Shown piece after piece: positions 1 through 10,986 of a stretch of DNA of 64,000 nucleotides (position 1 is its first letter; each line of letters opens with the position of its first letter). This stretch comes from Brevibacterium luteolum. GTDB lineage: Bacteria; Actinomycetota; Actinomycetes; Actinomycetales; Brevibacteriaceae. A program made the translations under genes and the position numbers. Location: positions 186,001 to 250,000 of the forward strand of contig NZ_JABEMC010000001.1 of assembly GCF_013004595.1 (NCBI RefSeq), in the 5' to 3' direction. Under the pieces are notes generated by a model that was not told where the DNA came from, did no database searches, and saw nothing but the letters and a program-made list of their open reading frames with translations.

Positions 1-29
1 ACAGAGTTCTCCACGAGCTGAAACGCACC

Positions 30-146
30 GTTCCCGAGGCGGTTCCCACCTCCGCTCCGGAGGTGGTGGACACTCCGCTCCGCAGGTGGTGGATACCCCG
101 TGCCCGAGGCGGTTGGCACCCCGTGCCCGAGGCAGGGGTGACCTCC
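30..146. repeat. Tandem array of about five degenerate 23-24 bp units
   Basis: Five consecutive units can be aligned by eye, starting at about 30, 54, 77, 100 and 123. Each begins CGnnCC, continues with GAGGCGG or a relative (GGAGGTGG, GCAGGTGG) and ends in CACC, CACTC or TACCC. The fourth unit is the clearest: CGTGCCCGAGGCGGTTGG followed by CACCC. The array lies directly upstream of nth. Its core GCCCGAGGCGG recurs as single copies through the window, in genes and between them. Function is unknown. It is too short and too degenerate for a CRISPR array, and no spacers are present. Confidence 0.6.
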
Positions 147-197
147 CAGCGGTGGGTGACCGGCGCCTCGGGCGCGGGGATCGATAAGGTGGGAGAC

Positions 198-971
198 ATG
201 CTGAGTGTCGCGGAGAAGAGTGCGCGCCGATTCGCCAAGGAGACGCCGCTGGGGCGGACGAGGCGGGCGCGGAAGATCCACCGGATTCTGGCCGAGGTGT
301 ACCCGAACGCCCGCTGCGAGCTGGACTTCGAGACCCCGTTCCAGCTGCTCGTCGCCACTGTGCTGTCGGCGCAGACGACCGATATCCGGGTGAATTCGGT
401 GACCCCGGGCCTGTTCGCGGCGTTCCCCGACGCTGAGGCGCTGGCGGCTGCCCGGATCGAGGATGTCGAGCAGCTCATCCGCTCGACCGGGTTCTACCGG
501 TCGAAGGCGAAGAACATCGTGCGGCTCGCAGGCGAGCTCGTCGACCGGTTCGGCGGCGAGGTCCCGGCGAACCAGAAGGACCTCGTGAGCCTGCCGGGCA
601 CAGGAGTGAAGACGGCCAATGTGGTGCTCGGCAACGCCTTCGACATTCCCGGGCTGACCGTCGATACGCACCTTGGGCGCCTCGCCCGCCGGATGGGGTT
701 CACCACGCAGGAGGACCCGGCGAAGGTCGAGGCCGATGTCGTCGCACTGTTTCCGAAGAAGGATCTGACACTGCTGTCGCACCGGATGATCTTCCACGGC
801 CGCCGGATCTGCCATTCACGCCGGCCGGCCTGCGGCGCATGCCCGATCGCCAAACTGTGCCCGAGCTTCGGGATCGGCGAGCTCGACCCGGCCAAGGCAG
901 AGAAGATGCTGCGCTACGAGATGGCCCCGAAAGCCGAGCCGGAGCAGCCGACCCCGGAGGCCCAGGCGTGA
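198..971 (+). CDS. nth: Endonuclease III (DNA glycosylase/AP lyase)
   Basis: Base-excision repair enzyme that removes oxidised pyrimidines and cleaves the abasic site. The 257-residue product has the helix-hairpin-helix motif LPGTGVKTANVVL containing the expected catalytic lysine, and the following VDTHLGRLARR with the conserved aspartate. A C-terminal 4Fe-4S cluster loop has the spacing C-x6-C-x2-C-x5-C (CHSRRPAC, GAC, PIAKLC). The ATG at 198 was chosen because homology begins soon after it; the frame is open further upstream, but only through the tandem repeat array. The stop codon overlaps the GTG start of the next gene by four bases, so the two are probably co-transcribed. Confidence 0.95.
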   Translation: MLSVAEKSARRFAKETPLGRTRRARKIHRILAEVYPNARCELDFETPFQLLVATVLSAQTTDIRVNSVTPGLFAAFPDAEALAAARIEDVEQLIRSTGFYRSKAKNIVRLAGELVDRFGGEVPANQKDLVSLPGTGVKTANVVLGNAFDIPGLTVDTHLGRLARRMGFTTQEDPAKVEADVVALFPKKDLTLLSHRMIFHGRRICHSRRPACGACPIAKLCPSFGIGELDPAKAEKMLRYEMAPKAEPEQPTPEAQA

Positions 972-1675
972 GTCTGTGGGTGCCGAGCCCCGGTGACCCG
1001 GTCAAGTCCGCGCTTGCGCGGCTGGCCGAATCCGGCGGCAATGAGGAGTGGATGCGCCGGGTCCACAAGAAGGACGATGCGCCGGTGCGCGATGCCTCTG
1101 TGCTCATGCTCTTCGGCCGCGGGCAGGCCCCGCGCACACTCGCCGGCCGCCGCGAGCAGGACCGGCTCGAACGCCTCGGGGTGGCCGATGTCGACGTGCT
1201 GCTGCTGCAGCGCTCGGCGAAGCTGCGCCACCACCCCAACCAGGTCGCCTTCCCCGGCGGCGGGCGCGATCCCGAGGACGCCGATGAGATCGCCGCAGCC
1301 CTGCGCGAGGCCGAAGAGGAGACCGGACTCGATCCCGACGGCGTCGAAGTCGTCGGCACCCTCGACCCGCTCTACATCCCGGTCAGCTCCTTCGAGGTGA
1401 CCCCGGTGCTCGCCTGGTGGCAGAACCCTTCGAACGTGTGGGTCGTCGACCACGGCGAGTCCTCGCGCGTCTACCGGGTGCCGGTCGCCGACCTCGTGGC
1501 TCCGGAGAACCGCGGCACCTTCACCGCCCCGGACCGCTCGTACCGCACCCCGGCCTTCGACGTCGGCGTGCTGCGCGTATGGGGCTTCACCGCAGCCCTT
1601 CTGGAGTTCGCGCTGGAGGAGATGGGCTGGGCCCGCGACTGGGATCGCGCAGCCCAGATCGACATCGAACTCTGA
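968..1675 (+). CDS. NUDIX hydrolase, CoA pyrophosphatase-like
   Basis: Hydrolase of nucleoside diphosphates linked to another moiety; the family position suggests coenzyme A pyrophosphatase activity, as in the NudL/CoAse group. The 235-residue protein has a Nudix box with GGGRDPEDAD followed by REAEEETGLD, preceded by the LRHHPNQVAFPGGG segment typical of CoA pyrophosphatases. The GTG start at 968 overlaps the nth stop (GTGA), which indicates translational coupling. Translation could not start later without losing conserved sequence. A perfect 14-bp stem-loop ends the unit shortly after the stop codon. The substrate is inferred from family resemblance only. Confidence 0.9.
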   Translation: MSLWVPSPGDPVKSALARLAESGGNEEWMRRVHKKDDAPVRDASVLMLFGRGQAPRTLAGRREQDRLERLGVADVDVLLLQRSAKLRHHPNQVAFPGGGRDPEDADEIAAALREAEEETGLDPDGVEVVGTLDPLYIPVSSFEVTPVLAWWQNPSNVWVVDHGESSRVYRVPVADLVAPENRGTFTAPDRSYRTPAFDVGVLRVWGFTAALLEFALEEMGWARDWDRAAQIDIEL

Positions 1676-1701
1676 GGCGCCCCGAGCCGCCCAGACACGA
1701 C

Positions 1702-1734
1702 TGAAGCCTGCATCCGCACAGGATGCAGGCTTCA
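1702..1734. terminator. Stem-loop terminator after the nth-NUDIX unit
   Basis: A perfect 14-bp inverted repeat: TGAAGCCTGCATCC at 1702-1715 and its complement at 1721-1734, with a 5-base loop. There is no long T-run, as is usual for high-GC actinobacterial terminators. It lies 27 bases after the NUDIX stop and could also end transcription coming from the opposite strand. Confidence 0.75.
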
Positions 1735-1867
1735 ATCAGTGGCTCTCATGGGCTCCCAGCAGGTGAGCCGGACTCAGCACGGGAACGTGACCAAGTCCGG
1801 GAACCGGCGCCCACTGCGGCACCGAACCTCCGCCTCGGGAGCGGAACCGGCACCTCGGAACCGGAAC

Positions 1868-2275
1868 TCAGACGCGCGGGCCCGAGGGGTTGCTCAGGGC
1901 GCGCTTGAACGCGTTGAGTGCCGACTTGCCGGAGCTGATCGCCGACTGCGGGGTCGGGTTGCCCTTCTTGAGGAACGGCACCGCAATGCCGACGAGGATG
2001 AGCGCGAGCACGAGCAGGATGCCGAAGACGATGAGGGCGCTCAGCCACCACGACAGCCCGACGCCCTCGTGGAAGACGGCTACGAGCAGGAAGGTGACGA
2101 CAAGCGAGCCGAGGAACAGCAGGAATAGTCCGGCGACCGCCAGGCCGGCACCGATGCCGAGCTTCTTGACACCCTCGGTGACCTCGGCCTTCGCGAGGGC
2201 CGACTCCTCCTGGACGAGTGCTTGGCCATCAGCTTGGATGTCTTTGATGAGCTGGGAGATCGACCGCTCGGACAT
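1868..2275 (-). CDS. Phage holin family / actinobacterial holin-X-like membrane protein
   Basis: Small 135-residue protein with a charged N-terminal helix (SERSISQLIKDIQADGQALVQEESALAKAEV) and two hydrophobic segments around residues 40-68 and 75-103. This architecture matches the actinobacterial holin-X (holin superfamily III) proteins, which are chromosomal membrane proteins of unknown role rather than phage lysis proteins. No phage genes surround it, so a lytic role is unlikely. It is transcribed toward the terminator at 1702-1734. The C-terminus is basic and rich in Ser and Pro. The family call is fairly secure; the function is not known. Confidence 0.75.
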   Translation of the reverse strand: MSERSISQLIKDIQADGQALVQEESALAKAEVTEGVKKLGIGAGLAVAGLFLLFLGSLVVTFLLVAVFHEGVGLSWWLSALIVFGILLVLALILVGIAVPFLKKGNPTPQSAISSGKSALNAFKRALSNPSGPRV

Positions 2276-2499
2276 GCTGGCTCCTTCATAGATGAGGAAT
2301 GGGTAACGCTGCTTGCTTCCTAGCCTAATGCGTTCTGCCCGCCTGACAAACGCCAGGGCGCGCGAAAATCTGCGAAACCACCGGTCAGCGGCCCGCGCCC
2401 AAGGGCTTCGGGGCCGGCGTGCCGCCAGTCGGGCGCGGGCCGGGACCCGCTGTCGCGGCCCCGTTTCCGTGCCCGAGGCGGCGGCTGGCCGGGCAGATC

Positions 2500-4440
<1,941 letters not shown>

Positions 4441-4721
4441 GTGTACCTCCGACAACATGGGGAGCTGGAACAAATGCCTCCGTGATGCACCTTACATCGA
4501 ATTCTCTCACCGGTTAAGACTGCTCATCTCATTCGGCCACAGTGTGGGAAACGTCAGCAGGCTGGCGCCGACAAGGGGTGATGTCGGTAAGCTAGCCCTC
4601 GACATGCTTACGTCCAGCGAAGGACCGCGGGGCGCCGGGGCCGGGCAGGCCGCCTGCGGGCCGCGGGACTGAGACTCGGCCACCGTGCCAGGTCACAACG
4701 ACTTGAGGAGAACTTCCGATC

Positions 4722-6995
4722 ATGAGCACCCCCTACCAGCCTGGCGGACAGCAGCAGGACCCGCATCAGTCGGCGTCTGCCTACGGCAGCCAGCCCGGCG
4801 CCGGATACGACGCCGGTTACGGCGGACAGGAGCCCGCAGCCTACGGCAGCCAGAATCCGGGCGCCTACGGCAGCCAGGGTCAGACCTACGGCCAGCCGCA
4901 GGGCCAGGCGCCGCAGTCCGCGCAGTGGGATCAGCAGCAGGCCGGCTACGGCAGCCAGATGCCGGCCGCCTACGGCAGCCAGCCCGGCGCCGGATACGGC
5001 CCTGGTGGCTACCCGCAGCAGAGCGCGGCCCCGCGTCGGCCCGGTGGCGGACTGCTCGGGCCGCTGACGCTGCGCGACATCCTGCTTCTCATCGGTGCGC
5101 TCTTCGGGCTCATCTCGCTCATCACTCCGTTCTGGCGCGACATGTACGGTTTCGGCTACGGGTTTGAGAACACCTTCCTCATGACGAGCAGGTACGGCTG
5201 GCAGATCGTTCTCATGTGGCCGCTGCTGCTCATCATCGCCGGGGTCATCACGCTGCTGAATAAGACGGTGCGCGGCTTCCCGCAGCGCATAGGCTCGCTC
5301 AGTCCCGATCAGCTCATCTCAGTGCTGACATCGGTGGCTTTCGCCACCTGCGCCCTCGAGATCGCGCTGACGGTGTTCTCGATGTCTGCCTGGCACGTCG
5401 GAGCCTACTTCGCCTTCGTCGGAGCGCTTGTGTCCTTCTTCGCCGGCGTCTTCACGATGCTGCCGTTCTTCGCCGCTGAGTTCACCCAGCGGCCGGACAG
5501 TCAGGCACATCCGAAGGCCCGCCCGGTCTCGCGTGATGCCGCCTCGACCGCCCCGGGACTCAGCCAGCAGGCCCAGCCGCACGTTCCGCACGGTCAGTAC
5601 GACCAGTACGGTGTCCAGTCCCAGATGGGCCAGTTCGGCCAGCAGGACCAGTCCGCCGCTCAGCCGGGCTACGCGGCTGCCGACCTGCAGGCCTACGGTT
5701 CGCAGCAGCAGGCGTACGGATCGCAGCCGACTGGCTACGCCGCACAGCAGCAGGCTTACGGTTCGCAGCCGACCGGTTATGACGCGCAGCAGCACGCCTA
5801 TGGCTCCCAGCCGGCAGCCGGTGAGACCCCGGCCGCTGATTCCGGCAGCCAGGGCGCAGGTTCAGTCGCCGGTGCCGTCGGTGCCGGTGCGGCCGGAGCC
5901 GCAGCCACCGGCATCGGCATGAACGCCGATGACAACGACGCGCAGGCCGGTGACTTTGCCGCCGGTGAGGAGCCCCGTCAGCAGCAGATCTCCGACGATG
6001 GCCAGGCGTACCTCGGCAGCCACACCGCTGACGCTCCCGAGCACGCGCAGAGTGAGCCGACCCAGGCGTTCATGGCCGGCGGCCGGACGCACAGCGCAGA
6101 CTTCAGCGATAATGCAGCTGCTGAACCGGCAGCCGAGCGCAGCAGCGACGACGCAGCTGCAGACGGCCTTGCAGGTGCCGACGTCCACGATGCTGATCGC
6201 ACCGTCGTCGCCGACACCGTCAGCGACGCCCCTGCTGAGGCGGTCAGCGAGGAACCGGCCGAGTCCGTAAGTGACGCACCTGCTGAGACCGCAGATCCGA
6301 CCGAGACCGAGCGCACTGCAGCAGACGATGCCGACAGCCAGTTGGCCGAGGCCAGCGGCTTCGGCGCCAAGGCTGCCGACACCTCGGGTGCGGACACGGT
6401 CGCCGAGACCTCGGCACCGGCGGCAAGCGAACCGGCAGCCGATCAGCCGGCCACCCGCCGGGAGGCGCGCGTGCGCGGTGAACAGCAGGCCAGCGATGAC
6501 CCGAACGAGCCGACCCAGTGGTTCCGGGCCTACGAGCGCGACAGCTCGGGCGCGGCAGCGCCGACCAGTTCCGGCAGCACGGCCGCCAGCGAGCTCGCCG
6601 ACAGCGACCAGACGGTGGCTGCAGGTGAGCCAGTCGCCAGCGATCCGTCGCTCGATCAGCCGACTCAGGCCTGGACCCCCGGCGCCGACGCGCAGGCACC
6701 CGGCGCCGATGCGACGCTCGACCAGCCGACCCAGGCGTGGAGCCCGGCGACAGAGTCGACGACCGACACCGGCGAATCGGCCGAAGCCGTGCCCTCGGGC
6801 CAGGCCCAGCCGTTCTGGTTCGCCGTCCCGGAGCCGCGCGAGGCGATCGACCCGAGCACCGGCCGGCCGCTGTTCACCGTCACCCCCGGTGAATGGTTCC
6901 TGGCGCTGTCGGACAACGGCACCACCTTCACCGTCCGGGACGCCACCGGGCAGGAGGGACTGCTGCGCAACCTGGAGGGCATCCAGCGCGGCTGA
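4722..6995 (+). CDS. Repeat-rich membrane protein with YGSQ and PTQ motifs
   Basis: No known family is recognised. The 757-residue protein has three parts. Residues 1-100 are a Gln/Gly/Tyr/Pro-rich low-complexity tail with repeated AYGSQ units. Residues about 115-250 hold four hydrophobic segments. The rest is a long Ala/Asp/Glu/Gln-rich tail with four more AYGSQ units around residues 325-370 and four PTQ motifs (PTQAF, PTQWF, PTQAW twice). A short conserved-looking C-terminal segment (PREAIDPSTGRPLFTVTPGEWFLAL) ends the protein. The start has a good GAGGAG site. Tyr-rich cytoplasmic tails of this kind occur on actinobacterial cell-envelope proteins, and the PTQ repeats could be phosphothreonine sites; both ideas are inference. 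Confidence 0.85.
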   Translation: MSTPYQPGGQQQDPHQSASAYGSQPGAGYDAGYGGQEPAAYGSQNPGAYGSQGQTYGQPQGQAPQSAQWDQQQAGYGSQMPAAYGSQPGAGYGPGGYPQQSAAPRRPGGGLLGPLTLRDILLLIGALFGLISLITPFWRDMYGFGYGFENTFLMTSRYGWQIVLMWPLLLIIAGVITLLNKTVRGFPQRIGSLSPDQLISVLTSVAFATCALEIALTVFSMSAWHVGAYFAFVGALVSFFAGVFTMLPFFAAEFTQRPDSQAHPKARPVSRDAASTAPGLSQQAQPHVPHGQYDQYGVQSQMGQFGQQDQSAAQPGYAAADLQAYGSQQQAYGSQPTGYAAQQQAYGSQPTGYDAQQHAYGSQPAAGETPAADSGSQGAGSVAGAVGAGAAGAAATGIGMNADDNDAQAGDFAAGEEPRQQQISDDGQAYLGSHTADAPEHAQSEPTQAFMAGGRTHSADFSDNAAAEPAAERSSDDAAADGLAGADVHDADRTVVADTVSDAPAEAVSEEPAESVSDAPAETADPTETERTAADDADSQLAEASGFGAKAADTSGADTVAETSAPAASEPAADQPATRREARVRGEQQASDDPNEPTQWFRAYERDSSGAAAPTSSGSTAASELADSDQTVAAGEPVASDPSLDQPTQAWTPGADAQAPGADATLDQPTQAWSPATESTTDTGESAEAVPSGQAQPFWFAVPEPREAIDPSTGRPLFTVTPGEWFLALSDNGTTFTVRDATGQEGLLRNLEGIQRG

Positions 6996-7320
6996 CCCGC
7001 CGGAACCCTGAAGAACACTGCGCGCCCTGATCCGCATCACCGATGTGGACCAGGGCGCGCAGTCGTGTGTGCAAGGCGGTGAGTGCACCGCGACGCGTGC
7101 GCAGAAGCTGTGGATGGGTGGGAAGTGAGCGGTGCAGAAGTGGGCGTCGCAGCAGGGATTCTCGCAGGCGAGGTCCGCGGACGGGCGCGCTGACCAGCAG
7201 CAACGCTGACAGGTGTGGACGCAGGTGACCTGCGGTCACAAGCGGCAGGCGCAGCCGCTGCTATCCACAGCCGAGGCGGCCCCCGCCTAGGGGAGAGTGG
7301 ATTCGGGTGAGCCTGAGGAC
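6996..7320. other. 325-bp intergenic region before the Tad cluster
   Basis: No convincing gene is present. The first part holds the stem-loop at 7017-7063. Further on there is a perfect inverted repeat GCAGGT-G-ACCTGC at 7221-7233, a possible operator or weak hairpin. The Tad cluster promoter should lie here, but no consensus -35/-10 pair is evident. Confidence 0.5.
7017..7063. terminator. Long stem-loop terminator
   Basis: Arms CTGCGCGCCCTG at 7018-7029 and CAGGGCGCGCAG at 7051-7062 are perfectly complementary. The inner segments 7031-7038 and 7042-7049 extend the stem with one G-T pair. It starts 22 bases after the stop of the repeat-rich membrane protein. Confidence 0.7.
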
Positions 7321-8364
7321 ATGTCCCGCATCGCGCTCGTCACCCAGCTGACCAGCCTCGCCGAACAGTGCGCCGCACTCGCCGACGGCATCGGCATCCG
7401 TCTCGACGTGCTGGCCCCGCACTCCGGCGGCTGGCAGGACGCCGTGCTCGTCCTCCTCGGCGAAGACGTCACCGACCCGCTGCCAGCACTGTCCGCCCCA
7501 ACGGTGCTCATCGCCGTCGACCACGCCGCCGAGGTGTGGCAGCAGGCCGCCCGGCTCGGCACCGACACCGTCGCCGTGCTGCCAGCAGCCGCCGAATGGC
7601 TCACCCAGCGGATGATCCACGCCGTCGAACCGCCCGGCAGCCCAGCCACCACGATCGGTGTCGTCGCAGGTTCCGGAGGAGCCGGCGCCTCGGTGCTGGC
7701 GTGTGCGCTCGCCCGCCATGCCGCGACCGAGGCGGTCGAGACGGTGCTGCTCGACGCCGACCCGCTCGGCGGGGGCGTCGACCTTGTGCTCGGCTACGAG
7801 AACATCGACGGGCTCAGGTGGCCTGCGCTGACGACCTCGCGCGGGCGGCTGAGGCCCTCGACTCTGCCGCAGGCGCTGCCCCGCAGTGAGGGACTCTCCG
7901 TGCTGTCCTGGGATCGCGAGACCCACGCCGATCTCTCCGGCGACGTCTTCGACGCCGTCATCACCGCAGCCCAGCAGGCATTCAACCTCGTCATCGTCGA
8001 CCTGCCCCGGCATGCCCCAGTCGAATGGGCCTCCAGCTGCCACCACCTCGTACTCGTCACTCCCGCCCGGGTGCGCGCAGTCATCGCCGCCTCGTGCGTG
8101 GCCAGCCGACTGCGCGCCGTCCACCCGGCCGTCGGCCTAGCAGTCCGCGCAGTCGATCGGCAGGGTCTCGACCCTGCCCTCGTAGCCGAGAGCATCGGAC
8201 TCGAACTGCTCGGCAGCTACCGCGACGACCCGCCCCTGGCCGCCCAAGTCGACCGCGGCGAGGGCATCCCGTACGCGCGCACGCGCCTCAAACGATTCGC
8301 CGCAGGCGTGCTCGACGGGATCCTGACAGACTCACCGCACTACGCCAGCGCAGGTGGCCGATGA
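7321..8364 (+). CDS. CpaE-like/Ssd ATPase of the helicase-secretion neighbourhood
   Basis: Probable localisation or regulatory ATPase for the Tad pilus apparatus. The N-terminal ~110 residues resemble a degenerate receiver-like domain. The following ParA/MinD-type domain has a deviant P-loop (VVAGSGGAGASVLAC, where the usual lysine-threonine pair is missing), a DADPLGGGVD loop and VIVDLPRH. The match is to the CpaE-like proteins found beside the DEAH helicase in actinobacteria, including the septum-site protein Ssd (Rv3660c) of Mycobacterium. The ATG at 7321 was chosen because homology begins there; a GTG at 7297 is an alternative. The stop overlaps the tadA start (ATGA). The deviant P-loop raises doubt about ATP hydrolysis. 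Confidence 0.85.
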   Translation: MSRIALVTQLTSLAEQCAALADGIGIRLDVLAPHSGGWQDAVLVLLGEDVTDPLPALSAPTVLIAVDHAAEVWQQAARLGTDTVAVLPAAAEWLTQRMIHAVEPPGSPATTIGVVAGSGGAGASVLACALARHAATEAVETVLLDADPLGGGVDLVLGYENIDGLRWPALTTSRGRLRPSTLPQALPRSEGLSVLSWDRETHADLSGDVFDAVITAAQQAFNLVIVDLPRHAPVEWASSCHHLVLVTPARVRAVIAASCVASRLRAVHPAVGLAVRAVDRQGLDPALVAESIGLELLGSYRDDPPLAAQVDRGEGIPYARTRLKRFAAGVLDGILTDSPHYASAGGR

Positions 8365-9569
8365 GCGAGTGGATCGAACCCGGGCTCATCAATGATGTGC
8401 GCACCCACCTGCTCGAACATCCCGGCCCGATCACCTCCTCGGCGGTGGCAACGGCAGTCCAGCGCACCGGCCGAGTGCTCGGCTCGGCGGCACTGCTGGA
8501 ACTCGTCGCCCGGATCTCCGCCCAGCTGGCGGGGGCCGGTCCGCTGCAGCCGCTGCTCGACGAACCCGGGGTCACCGACGTGTTCGTCAACGGCCCGCGC
8601 GACATCTGGGTCGACCGGGGCGCGGGTCTGACGCGGGTGCGTCTCTCACTTGGCGGGGAACCCGATGTGCGCACCCTGGCCGTGAGGCTGGCTGCTCTCG
8701 GCGGCAGGCGGTTGGACGACTCGACTCCGCTCGTCGATGTGCAGTTGCCTGACGGGGTGCGGCTCAACGCCGTCATCCCACCGTTGTCGGGGGATCACAC
8801 GATCATGTCGTTCCGCATCCCACGCCCGCGCGCATTCACCCTCGCCGAACTCATCGACACCGGCGCGGTGCCAGCCGCCATCGCCGAACTACTGCACCAG
8901 ATACTCACCCGCCGGGCCAACTTCCTCATCTCCGGCGGCACCGGATCGGGCAAGACCGCACTGCTTGGGGCGCTGCTGGCCGAATCGGCAGACGACCAGC
9001 GGCTCGTCATCGTCGAGGACTCCCGCGAGCTCAGCCTCGACCACCCGCACGTCGTGCAGCTCTCGGCCCGCCAGTCCAATGTCGAAGGGGCCGGGACCGT
9101 TTCGCTGACGGACCTGGTGCGCAACGCGCTGCGAATGCGCCCGGACCGCCTCGTGGTCGGAGAGTGCCGTGGGGCTGAAGTCCGTGACATGCTCACCGCG
9201 CTCAACACCGGACACGAAGGCGGGTGCGCGACGATCCACGCCAACACCGGCGATGCGGTCCCGGCCCGGCTGGAGGCGCTCGGTGCGCTGGCCGGCATGA
9301 CCCCGGCAGCCGTGCGCTCCCAGGTCGCCAGCGCCATCGACGTCATCATCCACATCCGCCGGCTGCGCCCCGGCGAAGCGGAGGAGCCAGGAACAGGTGC
9401 GGGGGCATCGCGGCAGGTGAGCGAGCTGAGCGTGCCGCGCGCCGAACCGGACGGGCGGATCGTCATGCACCCGGTCTGGCATGCCGGCACCGGTTTTGAC
9501 ACCACCGGCCTCGACATGCTCACCACCCTGCTCGCCGAACGCAGCGGCATCACCGGACCGCACCGATGA
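8361..9569 (+). CDS. tadA: Tad pilus/secretion ATPase TadA (CpaF family)
   Basis: Hexameric cytoplasmic ATPase that powers assembly of Flp-type pili. The 402-residue product has the CpaF N-terminal domain with PLLDEPGVTDVFVNGP, Walker A GGTGSGKT, a Walker B region LVIVEDSREL, the LRMRPDRLVVGECRG motif and the histidine box GHEGGCATIHAN. The start ATG at 8361 overlaps the previous stop codon by four bases; longer upstream reading would lie inside the preceding gene. The stop overlaps the tadB start in the same way. The tight overlaps through 10986 indicate one translationally coupled operon. Confidence 0.96.
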   Translation: MSEWIEPGLINDVRTHLLEHPGPITSSAVATAVQRTGRVLGSAALLELVARISAQLAGAGPLQPLLDEPGVTDVFVNGPRDIWVDRGAGLTRVRLSLGGEPDVRTLAVRLAALGGRRLDDSTPLVDVQLPDGVRLNAVIPPLSGDHTIMSFRIPRPRAFTLAELIDTGAVPAAIAELLHQILTRRANFLISGGTGSGKTALLGALLAESADDQRLVIVEDSRELSLDHPHVVQLSARQSNVEGAGTVSLTDLVRNALRMRPDRLVVGECRGAEVRDMLTALNTGHEGGCATIHANTGDAVPARLEALGALAGMTPAAVRSQVASAIDVIIHIRRLRPGEAEEPGTGAGASRQVSELSVPRAEPDGRIVMHPVWHAGTGFDTTGLDMLTTLLAERSGITGPHR

Positions 9570-10294
9570 CCGCCGTCGTCATCGCACTCATCGGAGCGTT
9601 GGCAGCCGCCGGCTGGTGGCTGCTGAGCGCTGACACGGCAGCCAGCCGGCTCACCCAGCTGCTGCCAACCCGGGTGGGAGCCGACCAGTCGCCAAGCCGA
9701 CCGCGGCTGTTCGCCCGCTGGCGCCGGCAGGCGGCCACCGCCTCGGGCCCGGACGATGAGTCCGCAGCGATCGCGATGATCGATCGGGCCGCTGAACTGC
9801 TGCGCGTGGGCATGCCGCCGGAGGCGATCATGAGCCAGCTCGGTGAGCTCAGCGACGACCCGCACAGCGCCGAGGTGCTCGGCCGCATGTCGCGTTCGCT
9901 GCGGCTGGGGGAGCGCCCGCACGAGGCGATCCGCCGGCATGCCGGACAGCTGCCGACTGCCCAGCACGACATCTTCGACGGGATGGCCGCCGTCTGGTTC
10001 GTCGCCGAGACCGCTGGTGCACCGGCTGCCGACATGCTCGCCCGCTACGCCACCTCCTGCCGTGAGAAGGCCGACGCCGCCCGCGAACGCGCCGTCGCGC
10101 TAGCTGGCCCGCAGTCGACGGTGCGCGTGCTCACCTGGCTGCCGGTGTTCTCCCTCGGCCTCGGCGCGTTCATCGGCGCCAACCCGCTGCGGCTGGCGCT
10201 CACCGTGCCTGGAGCGCTCAGCCTCGGCGGCGGCATCGCACTGCTGCTGGCCGGTCGCGCCTGGATGCGCGCGATGCTGAGGAGAGCGCAGTGA
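9566..10294 (+). CDS. tadB: Tad inner-membrane platform protein TadB
   Basis: Type II secretion F-domain protein that forms the membrane platform with TadC. The 242 residues include an N-terminal membrane segment (residues 2-21), a central cytoplasmic F domain with the pattern RAAELLRVGMPPEAIMSQLG, and two C-terminal membrane segments around residues 185-235. The ATG overlaps the tadA stop (ATGA) and the stop overlaps the GTG of tadC (GTGA). Assignment as TadB rather than TadC rests on gene order. Confidence 0.88.
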   Translation: MTAVVIALIGALAAAGWWLLSADTAASRLTQLLPTRVGADQSPSRPRLFARWRRQAATASGPDDESAAIAMIDRAAELLRVGMPPEAIMSQLGELSDDPHSAEVLGRMSRSLRLGERPHEAIRRHAGQLPTAQHDIFDGMAAVWFVAETAGAPAADMLARYATSCREKADAARERAVALAGPQSTVRVLTWLPVFSLGLGAFIGANPLRLALTVPGALSLGGGIALLLAGRAWMRAMLRRAQ

Positions 10295-10986
10295 GCGGGC
10301 TCGTCATCGCCGTCATCGGTGTGCTCGTCGCGGCCGCCTTCGTGCTCTTCGACCCGGGAACAGCCGGCCGGCTCACCCGGCTGAGTGGCAGCCGTGCACA
10401 TCCCCGCGCCCGAGGCGGTGGTTCCGACGATCGGGAAGCGGCCTCGAGTGCCGGGCGGGGTGTGAGTGACTCGCCGGTTGACCGGCTGGCCTTCGACCTG
10501 GAGCTGGTGGCGATCTGCCTGCAGAGCGGCCTGACCCCGGAGCGGGCGCTCATCCTGGCCGCGCAAGCCGCCGGCGACCGCAGCGGGCTCGGCCGGCTCG
10601 GCCACGCGATCGCCCTCGGGCAGTCGACCGAAAGCAGACAGGCCGGACACGCGCATTCTGCAACGCACGGGGCGGACGGAGTGACGGGTGACGGTGCGCC
10701 CGGGCCGGTCGTCTCACAGCTGCCCGACATCGATGAGCGTCTGCGCCCGGTGGTCTCTCTCATCGACTTCAGCCGCCGCACCGGCGTTGCGCTCGCCCCG
10801 CTGCTGCGCGGGCTGTCGGCCGATCTGCGCCGCAGCGAGCAGCGCCGCCGCCAGCTGGCGGCTGCACGACTGGGCGTCACCCTCGTCATTCCGCTGGGTG
10901 TGTGCATCCTGCCGGCCTTCATCCTGCTCGGCATCGTCCCAGTCGTCATCACATTGGTCTCCGATATGGCTGGGGTGTTCCAGTGA
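10291..10986 (+). CDS. tadC: Tad inner-membrane platform protein TadC
   Basis: Second type II secretion F-domain protein, 231 residues. It has an N-terminal membrane segment, a short F domain beginning LAFDLELVAICLQSGLTPERALILAAQAAG, and a C-terminal pair of hydrophobic segments (residues about 193-229). The GTG start overlaps the tadB stop. A Gly/Ser-rich linker around residues 35-58 contains one copy of the GCCCGAGGCGG oligomer at 10408, which suggests the linker tolerates insertion. Confidence 0.86.
   Translation: MSGLVIAVIGVLVAAAFVLFDPGTAGRLTRLSGSRAHPRARGGGSDDREAASSAGRGVSDSPVDRLAFDLELVAICLQSGLTPERALILAAQAAGDRSGLGRLGHAIALGQSTESRQAGHAHSATHGADGVTGDGAPGPVVSQLPDIDERLRPVVSLIDFSRRTGVALAPLLRGLSADLRRSEQRRRQLAAARLGVTLVIPLGVCILPAFILLGIVPVVITLVSDMAGVFQ

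Noticed and set aside
30-146. CRISPR array
   Set aside because: Units are directly adjacent without spacers, only about 23 bp long and degenerate, and no cas genes are present.
1868-2275. Prophage remnant suggested by a holin-family protein
   Set aside because: The family is a common chromosomal actinobacterial membrane protein, and no other phage gene is near.
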